Source of the DNA: Actinoplanes oblitus
Lineage (GTDB): Bacteria; Actinomycetota; Actinomycetes; Mycobacteriales; Micromonosporaceae
Assembly (NCBI RefSeq): GCF_030252345.1
Contig: NZ_CP126980.1
Location: forward strand, 3,673,501 to 3,737,500
DNA length: 64,000 bases
Direction of reading: 5' to 3'
The notes beneath the pieces were generated by a model that was given only the letters and a program-made list of their open reading frames with translations, had not been told where the DNA came from and did no database searches. Each line of letters starts with the position of its first letter. Position 1 is the stretch's first letter. The position numbers and the translations under genes are program-made. Below are positions 1-8,456 of the stretch, piece by piece.

Positions 1-471
1 ACCCTCGCCTTCGCCGGCTTCCTGACCGCGATGACCGTCGGCCGCTGGTTCGGCCCCGGGCTGCTGGACCGCTACGGGCGTACCCCGGTGGTCCGGGTGC
101 TGGCGCTGATCGGCATCGCCGGGGTGGCGCTGTTCGTGTTCGGCCCCGCGCCGGCCTACGCCTACCTCGGCACGCTGCTCTGGGGCCTGGGCGCCTCGCT
201 CGGCTTCCCGGTCGGGATGAGCGCCGGCGGCGACGATCCGCGGATGGCCGCCGCCCGGGTGAGCGTGATCGCCTCGATCGGTTACTGCGCCTTCCTCGGC
301 GGGCCGCCGACGGTCGGTTTCCTGGGTGACCGGGTCGGCGTGCTGCGTGCCCTGATCGTGGTGGCCGCGCTGCTCACCGTCGCTGTGCTGATCGCCACAG
401 GCGTCCGTCCGCTGCCCGGGACCGGTCTGGTGCAGGATGACACGGTGACGAAGGCCGATCGAGGCGCTTGA
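1..471 (+). CDS. MFS transporter, C-terminal part (5' truncated by window)
   Basis: This is the C-terminal ~156 residues of a major facilitator superfamily permease. The reading frame is open from base 1, so the gene starts upstream of the window. Near the visible start is a loop with G-x-x-x-D-R-Y-G-R, the conserved MFS cytoplasmic loop motif. Alternating hydrophobic segments follow (about four membrane helices), with a short polar tail. Substrate cannot be told from this fragment. A GNAT gene starts 13 bp downstream and may be co-transcribed. Confidence 0.8.
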   Translation, partial: TLAFAGFLTAMTVGRWFGPGLLDRYGRTPVVRVLALIGIAGVALFVFGPAPAYAYLGTLLWGLGASLGFPVGMSAGGDDPRMAAARVSVIASIGYCAFLGGPPTVGFLGDRVGVLRALIVVAALLTVAVLIATGVRPLPGTGLVQDDTVTKADRGA

Positions 472-484
472 GGTCGTACCGAAA

Positions 485-1024
485 ATGACTGTGATTCTGC
501 GAACGGACCGCTTGATCCTGCGCGGCTGGCGTGCCGACGATCTCGACCCGATGGCCGAGATCAATGGCGATCCGGAGGTGATGCGCTACATCGCGGACGG
601 TTCGGTGCGCGATCGCGCCACCACCGCGGAGAACCTGGCGAAATGGTCCAGGAGCTGGGCGGAGCACGGTTTCGGCCTGTTCGCCGTGGAGCTCGCCGCC
701 ACCGGTGAGCTCGCCGGATTTGCCGGGATGGCGATTCCGGAGTTCCTGCCCGAGGTGCTGCCGGCCGTGGAGATCGGCTGGCGGCTGGGCCGCCGTTTCT
801 GGGGGCACGGATTCGCTACCGAGGCCGCCACCGCGGCCCTCGACTTCGCCTTCCGCGAGTGCGAGCTCGACCGCCTGATCAGCATCCGGCATCTCGACAA
901 CCTGCGGTCCGCGCGGGTGATGGAAAAGCTCGGTCTGGCGTACGCGTTCAGCACCGTGGTCCCCGCCGTCCAGCAACCCGTCGCCGTCCACGCGCGCCGC
1001 CGGGAGCAGCACCGCCTCGCCTGA
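485..1024 (+). CDS. GNAT family N-acetyltransferase (RimJ/RimL-like)
   Basis: A 179-residue acetyl-CoA-dependent N-acetyltransferase. The N-terminus ('ILRTDRLILRGW') is the typical opening of the RimJ/RimL-type Acetyltransf_3 subgroup. The middle has the 'EIGWRLGRRFWGHGFATEAA' acetyl-CoA-binding region, followed by 'SARVMEKLGL', the usual final-helix motif. The last ~20 residues (Gln/His/Arg-rich) do not resemble the family's usual end and might reflect a late frame change, though the ORF is uninterrupted. Substrate is unknown. It lies 13 bp behind the MFS gene. Confidence 0.82.
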   Translation: MTVILRTDRLILRGWRADDLDPMAEINGDPEVMRYIADGSVRDRATTAENLAKWSRSWAEHGFGLFAVELAATGELAGFAGMAIPEFLPEVLPAVEIGWRLGRRFWGHGFATEAATAALDFAFRECELDRLISIRHLDNLRSARVMEKLGLAYAFSTVVPAVQQPVAVHARRREQHRLA

Positions 1025-1106
1025 GAAATCCCGCCGCCCGGGTGCATCCACGGGGGTCGCGCGGAGCGAATCACCCGGGAGAACCTGTGCGCGGAAGGGA
1101 GGTCGA

Positions 1107-1685
1107 TTGAGTTCCGACGACGAGCTCGCCGAGCGATGGCGCGACGGCGACGAGAAAGCCCTGCGGACCGGCTATGACCGGCACGGCGCGGCCGTGCTCT
1201 ACCTGGCGCAGCGCCTGCTGGCCAACCGGTCGGACGCGGAGGACGTCACCCAGCTGACCTTTGTGGCGGCCTGGGCGGGACGGGACACGTTCGATCCGCA
1301 GCGCGGCACGCTGCTGAGCTGGCTGCTCGGCATCGCGCGGCGCAAGGCCGTCGACCGCCTGCGGTCCGTGGCGCGTGACGACCGCCTGACCGCGACGGTA
1401 CGGGCGCAGCTCACCTCCTCGGACGAGCGGGAGACGCCGGAACGCGTCGTCGACCGTCTCGTGGTCGCCGACGAGCTGAGCCGGCTGCCCGACGAGCAAC
1501 GCCGCACGCTGGAGCTGGCGTTCTTCGACGATCTCACGCATCCCCAGATAGCGGCGGTCACCGGGCTGCCGCTCGGTACGGTCAAGAGTCATATCCGGCG
1601 CGGTATGGCGAACCTGCGACGTCGTTGGGAGGTGGACGGTGCAGCACGTGGATCCCGATCGGCTGGTCCTTCTCGCGCTCTCTGA
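1107..1685 (+). CDS. ECF RNA polymerase sigma factor
   Basis: A 192-residue ECF-type sigma-70 factor. Region 2 is at about residues 20-85 ('DAEDVTQLTFVAAW', 'SWLLGIARRKAVDRLR'). Region 4 is at about 130-185 ('LPDEQRRTLELAFFDDLTHPQIA', then 'GLPLGTVKSHIRRG'). The start is the TTG at 1107 because a strong GGAAGGGAGG ribosome-binding site sits 4-14 bases upstream. The 3' end overlaps the anti-sigma gene by 47 nt, typical of a co-translated sigma/anti-sigma pair. Target genes are unknown; the pair is cut off from the next gene by a hairpin at 2371-2394. Confidence 0.9.
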   Translation: MSSDDELAERWRDGDEKALRTGYDRHGAAVLYLAQRLLANRSDAEDVTQLTFVAAWAGRDTFDPQRGTLLSWLLGIARRKAVDRLRSVARDDRLTATVRAQLTSSDERETPERVVDRLVVADELSRLPDEQRRTLELAFFDDLTHPQIAAVTGLPLGTVKSHIRRGMANLRRRWEVDGAARGSRSAGPSRAL

Positions 1686-2343
1686 GGAGGAGACCGAGGC
1701 GAGCGAGGCGGAACACCTGATGGGTTGTGCCGGCTGCCGGCACGACTTCGAGGCGCTGCGGACGGTGGCCGACCTCGGCGCCGAGGCCGAGGAGCTGCGT
1801 GACCTGCCGCCCCCGCCGGAGCGGATCTGGCGGGCCATCGAGGCGGACGTCAGCGGGCCCGCGCGGCGGCCGGCACCGGTCACCGACCTGGCCGGCCGGC
1901 GTGGCCGGTTCCGGCGGAGACTGCCGGTGCTCCTGGCCGCGGCCGCCGTGGTGCTGGCGGTGGCCGGCACGGTGGTGGTCGACAGGTTCCTGTCCCGGCC
2001 GCCGGCCGAGCAGGTGACCGCCCGGGCGACGCTGAGCCCGCTGCCCGCCGTGCCGGATGTGGCCGGCGGCGACGTCCAGGTGCTGGCCGACGGGCAGCTG
2101 CGCATCGACGTGCGGAACCTGCCGCTGACCACCGGCTTCCACGAGGTGTGGCTGATCGACCCGGACGACCTGACGAAGATGGTGGCCCTCGGCAACCTGA
2201 CCGATCGGGCGGACGCGCTGCTGCCGGTGCCGCCGGGCACCGATCTGCACCGCTACCGGCTGGTCGACGTCAGCGACGAGCCGCACGACGGCGACGCCGC
2301 GCACTCCGGGCACAGCCTGCTGCGGGGAACTCTCACGAACTAG
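1639..2343 (+). CDS. Membrane anti-sigma factor with zinc-finger-like H-x3-C-x2-C and RskA-like C-terminal domain
   Basis: A 234-residue anti-sigma factor predicted to sequester the sigma factor encoded just upstream. Its cytoplasmic N-terminus has an H-x3-C-x2-C anti-sigma motif ('HLMGCAGC', about residue 29). A single membrane helix lies at about residues 97-114. The extracytoplasmic part resembles the anti-sigma-K (RskA) C-terminal domain ('TGFHEVWLIDPDD...MVALGNL'). The GTG at 1639 is chosen because GGGAGGTGG lies just upstream. The 47-nt overlap with the sigma gene implies translational coupling. The inducing signal is unknown. Confidence 0.87.
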   Translation: MQHVDPDRLVLLALSEEETEASEAEHLMGCAGCRHDFEALRTVADLGAEAEELRDLPPPPERIWRAIEADVSGPARRPAPVTDLAGRRGRFRRRLPVLLAAAAVVLAVAGTVVVDRFLSRPPAEQVTARATLSPLPAVPDVAGGDVQVLADGQLRIDVRNLPLTTGFHEVWLIDPDDLTKMVALGNLTDRADALLPVPPGTDLHRYRLVDVSDEPHDGDAAHSGHSLLRGTLTN

Positions 2344-2370
2344 CTAGTCGCATCCGCCGGCGGTCCGGTC

Positions 2371-2394
2371 GCCGGTGGGTGCGCGCCCACCGGC
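2371..2394 (+). terminator. Hairpin terminator after the anti-sigma gene
   Basis: A perfect 9-bp inverted repeat (GCCGGTGGG / CCCACCGGC, 6-nt loop) begins 28 bases after the anti-sigma stop. There is no T-tract, as is usual for very GC-rich actinobacteria. It separates the sigma operon from the MACPF-like gene. Confidence 0.5.
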
Positions 2395-2606
2395 ACTCCG
2401 GGAGCGGCCGCGACGTCGATCGGCGGTCGTGGAGGTGGCCTCATCGACCGATTGACGGGCCTGCCGAACGTGAGGAAAGTCGGCATCGCGGCACTGGAAC
2501 AGGGCTGCTCGAACCGGTCTCGGGGCTGACGCCCGGCCGCGGAGCCCGTCGAGTGCGTCCGCGGGACCGGCTGACGCGTCGGCCGGTCCGCCGAGAGGAG
2601 TGCACC

Positions 2607-4001
2607 ATGCCTGACGATCTCGCCGGTGAGTACATCGAACGCAAAGAAGACCGCAAGCTGGGATTCGGCTACAACAAGTTCACCGCCGGCCCCTCCGCCT
2701 CGCCGGCCGTCGTGGGCACCGTCGGCCAGCCCCGCGAGGGGCAGGGGGTGGCGTCCGGCATCGACTCGATCACCGAGGTCAGCGAGCTCCATCAGTCGTT
2801 CGGGGTCGACGTCGACGTGTCCGCCAGTTACCTGACCGCGTCGGCGAGCGCGAAGATGAAGTACACGCGGGAGTTCGACTCGTCCACCTACTCGATGTAT
2901 GTCGTGATCTGGGTCCGGGTGGACGACTCGTTCCAGCAGTTCGACGAGCCGGTGTTGCACCAGGACGCCACCGAGCTGCTCAAGACGCGGAACAGCACGC
3001 GGTTCCACGAGCGGTTCGGCGACTACTGGATCTCCGGGGTCTCCTACGGCGGCGAGTTCTTCGCCACGTACCAGATCACCGCGACCAGCGAGGAGCAGCG
3101 CGAGGAGATGGCCGCCCAGGTGCACGCGGCCTTCAACGGCGTGATCACGTCGGCGGAACTGAACGTCAGCATCGATGCCAAGTCGAAGGACTCGCACAAC
3201 CGGGTCGAGGTGCGACTGGTCGAGTTCCGCCAGGGGGCGGTCACCCACGCGGACCTGGATCTGGAGGCGGTGAAGGAAACCGCGAGGGCCTTCCCCCAGC
3301 TGGTGCGCGAGAAGCCCTATCCCTACCGGGTCAAGCTGGAGGCGTATGAGGCGCTGCGGCTGCCCACCGACGACTTCGACTTCTACCAGAACCAGAAGCA
3401 GTCCGACGTGCTCGCCGACCTCGCGAGGAAGCGGCTCGAGTTCCTGAAGCTGCGCGACGACATCAGATACATCCTGGCGAATCCGCAGGACTTCATGAAC
3501 GTCGACGGATCCGAGGTCGGCAAGCCCGAGCTCACCAAGACCTACAACGATGTCGTCGATCAGCTGAACAGCCTGGCCACCGACGCCTCCGCCTGCTCAC
3601 GGGACGCCTCGGCGTGTCGGTTCACCCAGGCCGAGGTGGCCAAGTACGTCCTGCCGGTGCCCCGGCCCAGGGACAACATCGCGGTGGTGTCGCTGGTGGG
3701 CCTCCGCGCCCACGCGATCATGGTGGCCGCGGCCGACCGGCCGCGCGACTACCCGAGCTTCCGGGCCGAGGCGCTGGCCGCCGAGGAAGGGGACTCCCGG
3801 GGCATCGTGGTCACCGAGGAGCAGTACCGGTTCCTGCACTCGGGCATCAAGGTCAAGTTCGACAAAACTCCGCCGAACCCGTCCGGATACACCGCTTACC
3901 ACCAGTGGGTCATCGGCCAGAAACCGGATCGCGGCACCGTCGGGTCAGGCGCCGAGATCCTGCTGACCGTCAAGATCGGCTCGAATGTCCCGCCGGGATG
4001 A
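2607..4001 (+). CDS. MACPF-like protein with a PASTA-like C-terminal tail
   Basis: A 464-residue protein of uncertain function. At residues ~133-151 'RFGDYWISGVSYGG' follows the layout of the MACPF/perforin signature (aromatic-G-x-x-aromatic-I...GG). It is preceded by an alternating-polarity stretch ('DVDVSASYLTASASAKMKY') like the beta strands of such folds. A charged, helical central part (~residues 225-330) follows. The last ~25 residues ('IGQKPDRGTVGSGAEILLTV') resemble the end of a PASTA repeat. There is no signal peptide or membrane anchor. The start is ATG 2607, behind GAGAGGAG. Family membership is inferred from short motifs; pore formation is untested. The 263 bp upstream hold only the terminator hairpin. 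Confidence 0.55.
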   Translation: MPDDLAGEYIERKEDRKLGFGYNKFTAGPSASPAVVGTVGQPREGQGVASGIDSITEVSELHQSFGVDVDVSASYLTASASAKMKYTREFDSSTYSMYVVIWVRVDDSFQQFDEPVLHQDATELLKTRNSTRFHERFGDYWISGVSYGGEFFATYQITATSEEQREEMAAQVHAAFNGVITSAELNVSIDAKSKDSHNRVEVRLVEFRQGAVTHADLDLEAVKETARAFPQLVREKPYPYRVKLEAYEALRLPTDDFDFYQNQKQSDVLADLARKRLEFLKLRDDIRYILANPQDFMNVDGSEVGKPELTKTYNDVVDQLNSLATDASACSRDASACRFTQAEVAKYVLPVPRPRDNIAVVSLVGLRAHAIMVAAADRPRDYPSFRAEALAAEEGDSRGIVVTEEQYRFLHSGIKVKFDKTPPNPSGYTAYHQWVIGQKPDRGTVGSGAEILLTVKIGSNVPPG

Positions 4002-4031
4002 CCGCCACCGCGGGCACCCTCGGCCACGTCG

Positions 4032-4238
4032 ATGGACGTTATCGTCACGACTATGACCAAGCAGCGTCCGACCCTGGCCGACGTGGCGCGGGTGGCCGGC
4101 GTCTCGCGGGCCACCGCGTCGCGCGCGATCAACGGTGCGTACGGCATCTCGGCGGAGTCCCGGGACCGGGTCCGGGCGGTCGCCGCCCGGCGTCCGGGCC
4201 GGTTGCCGACCTCGCTCACGGTCCGCGGTTCGAGCTGA
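4032..4238 (+). pseudogene. LacI-family regulator reduced to its DNA-binding domain
   Basis: A 68-codon ORF (or 61 from the internal ATG at 4053) holding a near-complete LacI/PurR-type headpiece: 'PTLADVARVAGVSRATASRAING...ISAESRDRVRA'. A full LacI repressor (~330 aa) would continue into a periplasmic-binding-protein-like sugar-sensor domain. Here the frame ends after 'RRPGRLPTSLTVRGSS', with no sign of that domain downstream. It is probably a truncated remnant. A stand-alone headpiece that still binds operators is a less likely alternative. Confidence 0.6.
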
Positions 4239-4285
4239 CCGCCGGAGCCAGGCTTACGGTACGACGGGAGCACGGTCCCCGGCCG

Positions 4286-4303
4286 GCGGCGTCCGGGCGC
4301 CGC
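4286..4303. terminator. Possible hairpin between convergent genes
   Basis: A 6-bp stem (GCGGCG / CGCCGC, 6-nt loop) in the 118-bp gap between the LacI fragment and the convergent TauE/SafE gene. Short and GC-rich, so it could be chance. Confidence 0.3.
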
Positions 4304-4356
4304 ACGGCGTACCGGAAACGGGTCGACGCGCGAGCGGGCGGCGGACCGCGACCCGC

Positions 4357-5103
4357 TCAGGTGCGGAACAGGACCACCGCGACGACGGTGGCGAAGACGA
4401 CGATCGTCCAGCGCAGGACCTCGGACGGCAGGCGACGGGCCAGGCGCGCGCCGAAGAAGCCGCCGACGACCGTGGCCGGGGCGAGGACGGCGACGACCGC
4501 CCAGTTCACCGGGCCGAAGATGCTGTAGATCAGTACCGTGGTGCCGCCGACGACGGCGGAGAAGACGTTCTTCAGGGCACTGACGCGCTGCAGCGTGTCG
4601 TCCAGGACCAGGGCCAGCCCGGCGATCAGCAGCACACCCATCGCGGCGTTGAAATAGCCGCCGTACAGGCCGCAGAGCAGCACCGCGAGGCGGAAACGGA
4701 ACGCCGCCTGACGCTGTCTCGGCTGGCCGGCCAGGGCGCGCAGCCGGTTCTGGAAGGCCATCATGCCGGCGGCCGCGAGCAACAGGAACGGCACCACCAC
4801 GTCGAACACCGAGCGCGGCGTGAACAGCAGCAGCGCGCTGCCGCCGAGCGTGCCGAGCACCGCCACCGGGATCAGCGCGCGGATCCGCCGGCCCTGGCCG
4901 GCCAGGTCGGGGCGGCTGCCGACGGCGCTCGCGGCGTAGCCCGGAGCCACCGACAGCGCGTTGCTGACGTTCGCCGCGACCCCGGGCAGGCCCAGCCCGA
5001 CCAGCAGCGGAAAGGTGATCAGTGAGCCGCCGCCGGCGATCGCGTTGATGGCACCGGCGACCAGCCCGCCGCCGAGCAGGACGGCCACCTCCCCGGGCGT
5101 CAT
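4357..5103 (-). CDS. TauE/SafE family membrane permease
   Basis: A 248-residue polytopic membrane protein of the TauE/SafE (sulfite/sulfonate/anion exporter) family. It shows the family's two half-repeats. The first begins 'LVAGAINAIAGGGSLITFPLL' (about residues 14-34). The second begins 'LYGGYFNAAMGVLLIAGL' (about 140-160). About eight hydrophobic segments are visible. The ATG at 5103 overlaps the stop of the upstream TPR gene by 4 nt, so the two are almost certainly co-translated. The transported anion cannot be deduced. Confidence 0.85.
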   Translation of the reverse strand: MTPGEVAVLLGGGLVAGAINAIAGGGSLITFPLLVGLGLPGVAANVSNALSVAPGYAASAVGSRPDLAGQGRRIRALIPVAVLGTLGGSALLLFTPRSVFDVVVPFLLLAAAGMMAFQNRLRALAGQPRQRQAAFRFRLAVLLCGLYGGYFNAAMGVLLIAGLALVLDDTLQRVSALKNVFSAVVGGTTVLIYSIFGPVNWAVVAVLAPATVVGGFFGARLARRLPSEVLRWTIVVFATVVAVVLFRT

Positions 5104-6575
5104 CCGGCGTAGCGCGGCTCGGTGAGACGGCGGCGGAACTCGGCGTGCGCGGATTGGAAGACGGCGTTGAGGCGTTCCAGCTCGGCCTCGGACGGCTCGC
5201 GCTTGAGCTCGACGTTGACTTTGAAGTCGTCGTCGACGATCGCCACGTCCAGGGCGGCGAGCAGGTCGGCCGGCAGCCGGGTCAGCACGAACTCGCGGAA
5301 CGCCTCGGCGATCGTGCCGGCCATGTCGCCGCAGCCGCACGTGCGTCCCTCCCGGACCGCGCCGAGATGGCTGCGCCCGACTATCGCGTCGGGGTGGGCC
5401 GGGCCGAGCAGCGGCAGGGTCTCCTCCAGCACCGTGCGGGCCTCCGGCAGCCGCTCCTCGTGCTGCAGGAACAGCCCGAGCGCCACCCCGGCCCGGCCGA
5501 CCGTCTCGTGGTCGGCGCCGCGGCGGGCCTGCGCCACCGCCTCGGTCAGCCGCTGCTCGGCCGGCCCCGGCTGGCCGGCGTCGCGCAGCGCGATGCCCCA
5601 GTTCCGCAGCACCTGGCTCTGCAGCTCGGGGCGGCCGACCCGCTCGGCCCGCGAGTACGCCGCCCGGTACGTCTCCAGCGCCCCGGCCGGGTCGCCGGCG
5701 TCGCCCTGGGCCATCGCCAGCCCGAGCGCCGCCATCACCGCCTCCTCCTGGCGGCCCTGCCGGTCGTAGGAGGCCAGCACCCGCTCGATCGCCGCCACCC
5801 GGCCGGCCTGGTCGCCCAGGTCCTGCCCCAGGTTGGCGAGCACCGACAACGCGTTCAGAGTGGCCTGGTGGTCCGGGCCGAGGCGCTCCTCGACCGCCGC
5901 GATCAGCAGCGCGACCAGATCCTTCGAGGCCGGGTCGCCGTGGTCGACGGCCTGCAGGACGACGTGCGCGATCTGCTCGACCACCTCGTCGGGCAGCTCG
6001 GCCAGGCCGACGAAGACCGGGTCGGTGGAGTCGGAGGCGTGCACCACCACGGCCCGCAGCGCCAGCGCGGAGGCGACCCGCTCGTGACCGTTGCTCCACA
6101 GGTTCCGCACGGCCTCCTCGACGACCTGCCGGGCCTCGGCGAGGTGGCCCCGGTGCAGCAGCAGGTCGGCGAGGGGCTCCAGGCCGAACGCGTACCCGGC
6201 GTGCTCCCGGCCGTAGAACGCGAGCCGCTCCCGGACGCCCTGCCGCAGCTCGTGCTCGGCCTCGTCGAGCCGGCCGGCGAAGCGCAGCGCCATGCCCAGG
6301 TTCAGCCGGTAGGTCAGCTGGTCCTTGTGCGACTCGTGGTCCACCGGCGGCGCGCCGGCGGCCTGCCGGAAGCACTCGATGGCGCGGTCCAGCTGGTCGG
6401 CGTTGAGCAGCACGTTGCCCAGATCGCACTGGGCGGACGCCCAGGCGGGGCTGCCGGCGCCGTGCCGCTCGGTGACGGTCTGCAACTCGCGGGCCATCAC
6501 GTTCTCGGCGTCGACCAGGCGACCCTCGCGCAGCAGGGCGAAGGCGACATCGACCGGAGTGGGGGCGGTGGTCAC
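5100..6575 (-). CDS. Tetratricopeptide-repeat protein
   Basis: A 491-residue soluble protein built from repeated ~34-40-residue helical pairs with TPR-type spacing, for example 'SAQCDLGNVLLNADQLDRAIECFRQA' and 'YRLNLGMALRFAGRLDEAEHELRQ'. The C-terminal ~100 residues include a 'TCGCGDM' cysteine cluster and a non-TPR segment. No enzyme domain is recognised, so a protein-protein interaction role is likely. The GTG at 6575 is preferred over a longer frame because the upstream residues look like untranslated leader. It overlaps the TauE/SafE gene by 4 nt. Confidence 0.8.
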   Translation of the reverse strand: MTTAPTPVDVAFALLREGRLVDAENVMARELQTVTERHGAGSPAWASAQCDLGNVLLNADQLDRAIECFRQAAGAPPVDHESHKDQLTYRLNLGMALRFAGRLDEAEHELRQGVRERLAFYGREHAGYAFGLEPLADLLLHRGHLAEARQVVEEAVRNLWSNGHERVASALALRAVVVHASDSTDPVFVGLAELPDEVVEQIAHVVLQAVDHGDPASKDLVALLIAAVEERLGPDHQATLNALSVLANLGQDLGDQAGRVAAIERVLASYDRQGRQEEAVMAALGLAMAQGDAGDPAGALETYRAAYSRAERVGRPELQSQVLRNWGIALRDAGQPGPAEQRLTEAVAQARRGADHETVGRAGVALGLFLQHEERLPEARTVLEETLPLLGPAHPDAIVGRSHLGAVREGRTCGCGDMAGTIAEAFREFVLTRLPADLLAALDVAIVDDDFKVNVELKREPSEAELERLNAVFQSAHAEFRRRLTEPRYAG

Positions 6576-6726
6576 GCGGGGCAGTCTACGAGGGTGGTGG
6601 GCGACGGGTCGCCCACCACCTGCCACGCCCCCGATGACCTACTCGCTCAGCCTCGTCCCGGCGCCCCGGCCGATCAACCACATTCCGTCCTGGCTAAAAC
6701 ACCACAGTGGACGCCAGGATGAGAGG

Positions 6727-7743
6727 GTGCTGCGCATCCACTTCACGGTCGCGGACGCCATGAAGGTCCGGGTGGTCGTGCTGGGCCCGCTCGCCGAGCT
6801 GCAACTCAGCCTCCATCGGTTGCAGCGGCCAGGACACCCGAGCTGGTTCGACAGCTGGCGGGCGCCGACCGTGGCCGGCGTCCGGGCGCTGTCCCCGGAT
6901 GTCGCGGACCTGGCCCGCTACCTGGCGCCGGCGGCCGGCCTGGTCGACCTGTTCACCCTGGTCGGGCCGGCGGACGAACACACCGAGGCGGTCGATCGGC
7001 TGTGCCGGGCGCCGGCCGGGCCGCTGCGGCACGAGTTCGGTTTCGCTCCCGAGGTGGCCGGCGTCCCGGCCGGCTGGATCGGCGACTTCGCGCACGGCGA
7101 CCGGGCCGCGCGGGAACGGCTGACCAGCGCCCTGGACGAGTATCACGCGCTGGCGATCCGGCCGTACTGGCAGCGGATCCGGGCCGTGCTCGACAACGAG
7201 CGGGCCACCCGGGTCGACGTGATGGCCACGCACGGGCTGGACGCGATGCTCGCCGGGATGGCGCCCACCCTGCACTGGCGGGCGCCGGTGCTGGAGGTGC
7301 CCGGCTATCTGGGAGTCAACCGGCAGGGCGCCGGCACCGTCACCGACGTGCACCTGCGCGGCCGCGGCCTGGTGCTGGCCCCATCGCTGTTCAGCAACGC
7401 CGATCCGGGCCTCTTCACGCCGTGGAACGACGAGCCGGCCGTGCTGCTCTACCCGGTGAGCCTCGACCCCCGGGCCGCGATGCGGCTGTGGCACCGCCCG
7501 GGCGAGACCGGCGAGCGGGCCCTGGCCGGGCTGCTCGGCGGGACCCGGGCCGCCGCGCTGCGGGTGATCGCCGGCGGCTGTACGACATCGGAGCTCGCCC
7601 AGCGGATCGGCATCTCACCCGGCGGCGCCAGCCAGCACGCGACGGTCCTGCGCGAGGCGGGCCTGGTGGTCAGCCACCGGCACCGCAACACCGTCCGGCA
7701 CACCCTGACCGACCTGGGCCTCGGCCTGCTCGACGGGGCCTGA
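6727..7743 (+). CDS. ArsR-type winged-helix transcriptional regulator with DUF5937-like N-terminal domain
   Basis: A 338-residue regulator. The C-terminal ~70 residues are an ArsR/GntR-like winged helix ('LRVIAGGCTTSELAQRIGISPGGASQHATVLREAGLV'). The large N-terminal domain ('LRIHFTVADAMKVRVV...PLAELQLSL') matches the DUF5937-type sensor often found in actinobacterial regulators. The ligand is unknown. The start is GTG 6727; the ORF stays open upstream but that part is out of character. It converges with the gene at 7756, only 12 bp away. Confidence 0.78.
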   Translation: MLRIHFTVADAMKVRVVVLGPLAELQLSLHRLQRPGHPSWFDSWRAPTVAGVRALSPDVADLARYLAPAAGLVDLFTLVGPADEHTEAVDRLCRAPAGPLRHEFGFAPEVAGVPAGWIGDFAHGDRAARERLTSALDEYHALAIRPYWQRIRAVLDNERATRVDVMATHGLDAMLAGMAPTLHWRAPVLEVPGYLGVNRQGAGTVTDVHLRGRGLVLAPSLFSNADPGLFTPWNDEPAVLLYPVSLDPRAAMRLWHRPGETGERALAGLLGGTRAAALRVIAGGCTTSELAQRIGISPGGASQHATVLREAGLVVSHRHRNTVRHTLTDLGLGLLDGA

Positions 7744-7755
7744 TCCCGGCGCCGG

Positions 7756-8373
7756 TCACCGCAGGGCGCCACCCACCCGGGGAATGCCGAAGTTGCGCGA
7801 GATCAGGTCGGTGACCAGCGACGACATCGTCTGGGTGTCCCCGCCGGTGGCGGACCACAGCATGGCCGCGGCCGCGCCGTCCACCCGCACCGTCACGGCG
7901 GGCAGGATCCGTGCCTCGGCGGTCTGCGCGGGCGCGAGGTCGGCCGGGGCCGGCGCCGGCCGGGGAGCCGCCGCGGGCGGTGCGGCGACGGCCGGTTGCT
8001 GCCGGCAGGTCAGGCAGCCGCCGGTGAGCCCGGTGAGCACGTACCGGGAGACCACTTCCCGGTTCATCGGCTTCCACCACCGGTCCCCGCACCAGGAGCA
8101 GGCGACGCCGGGCACGTAGGCCGCGGCGGCGGCGTGCGCTTCGGCCGCCTCCCGCGGGTCCTCGGCGAGTTCGCCGGGACGCTGCAGGATGTCCGGGCCG
8201 CCGGAGAGCGCGAGCCAGCGGGGCCGCCCGGCCGCCGGGGTGCACGCCCAGTAGCGCTGCGCGCGGGCGTACCCGTCGGCGTCCGCCCGGGGGAGACGCC
8301 GCAGCGCCAGGGTGAGCAGTCCGCGCCCGTCGGGTCCGATGGTCAGCGTGAAGCGGTCCGCCTGTTCGGTCAT
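7756..8373 (-). CDS. Hypothetical protein with two C-x2-C zinc-ribbon knuckles
   Basis: A 205-residue protein I do not recognise. Two cysteine pairs ('CSWCGDRWW' at about residue 93 and 'CLTCRQQ' at about 119) could form a zinc ribbon. An Ala/Pro-rich linker and a C-terminal segment follow ('SSLVTDLISRNFGIPRVGG'). The ATG at 8373 is chosen because the frame upstream is low-complexity Arg/Pro/Ala. It is transcribed divergently from the lipase-like gene; 83 bp separate the starts. Confidence 0.6.
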   Translation of the reverse strand: MTEQADRFTLTIGPDGRGLLTLALRRLPRADADGYARAQRYWACTPAAGRPRWLALSGGPDILQRPGELAEDPREAAEAHAAAAAYVPGVACSWCGDRWWKPMNREVVSRYVLTGLTGGCLTCRQQPAVAAPPAAAPRPAPAPADLAPAQTAEARILPAVTVRVDGAAAAMLWSATGGDTQTMSSLVTDLISRNFGIPRVGGALR

Positions 8374-8456
8374 GGCCCGATCATCGGCATCGCGTCGTAC
8401 GGGACAAGGGAAACGGCCGGGCGCTTCCGGGCATGGCTTCCGGGCATGATGGAGGG

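Noticed and set aside
5145..6722. 525-codon plus-strand ORF opposite the TPR gene
   Set aside because: Low-complexity shadow translation; the minus strand has regular TPR spacing and a coupled downstream gene.
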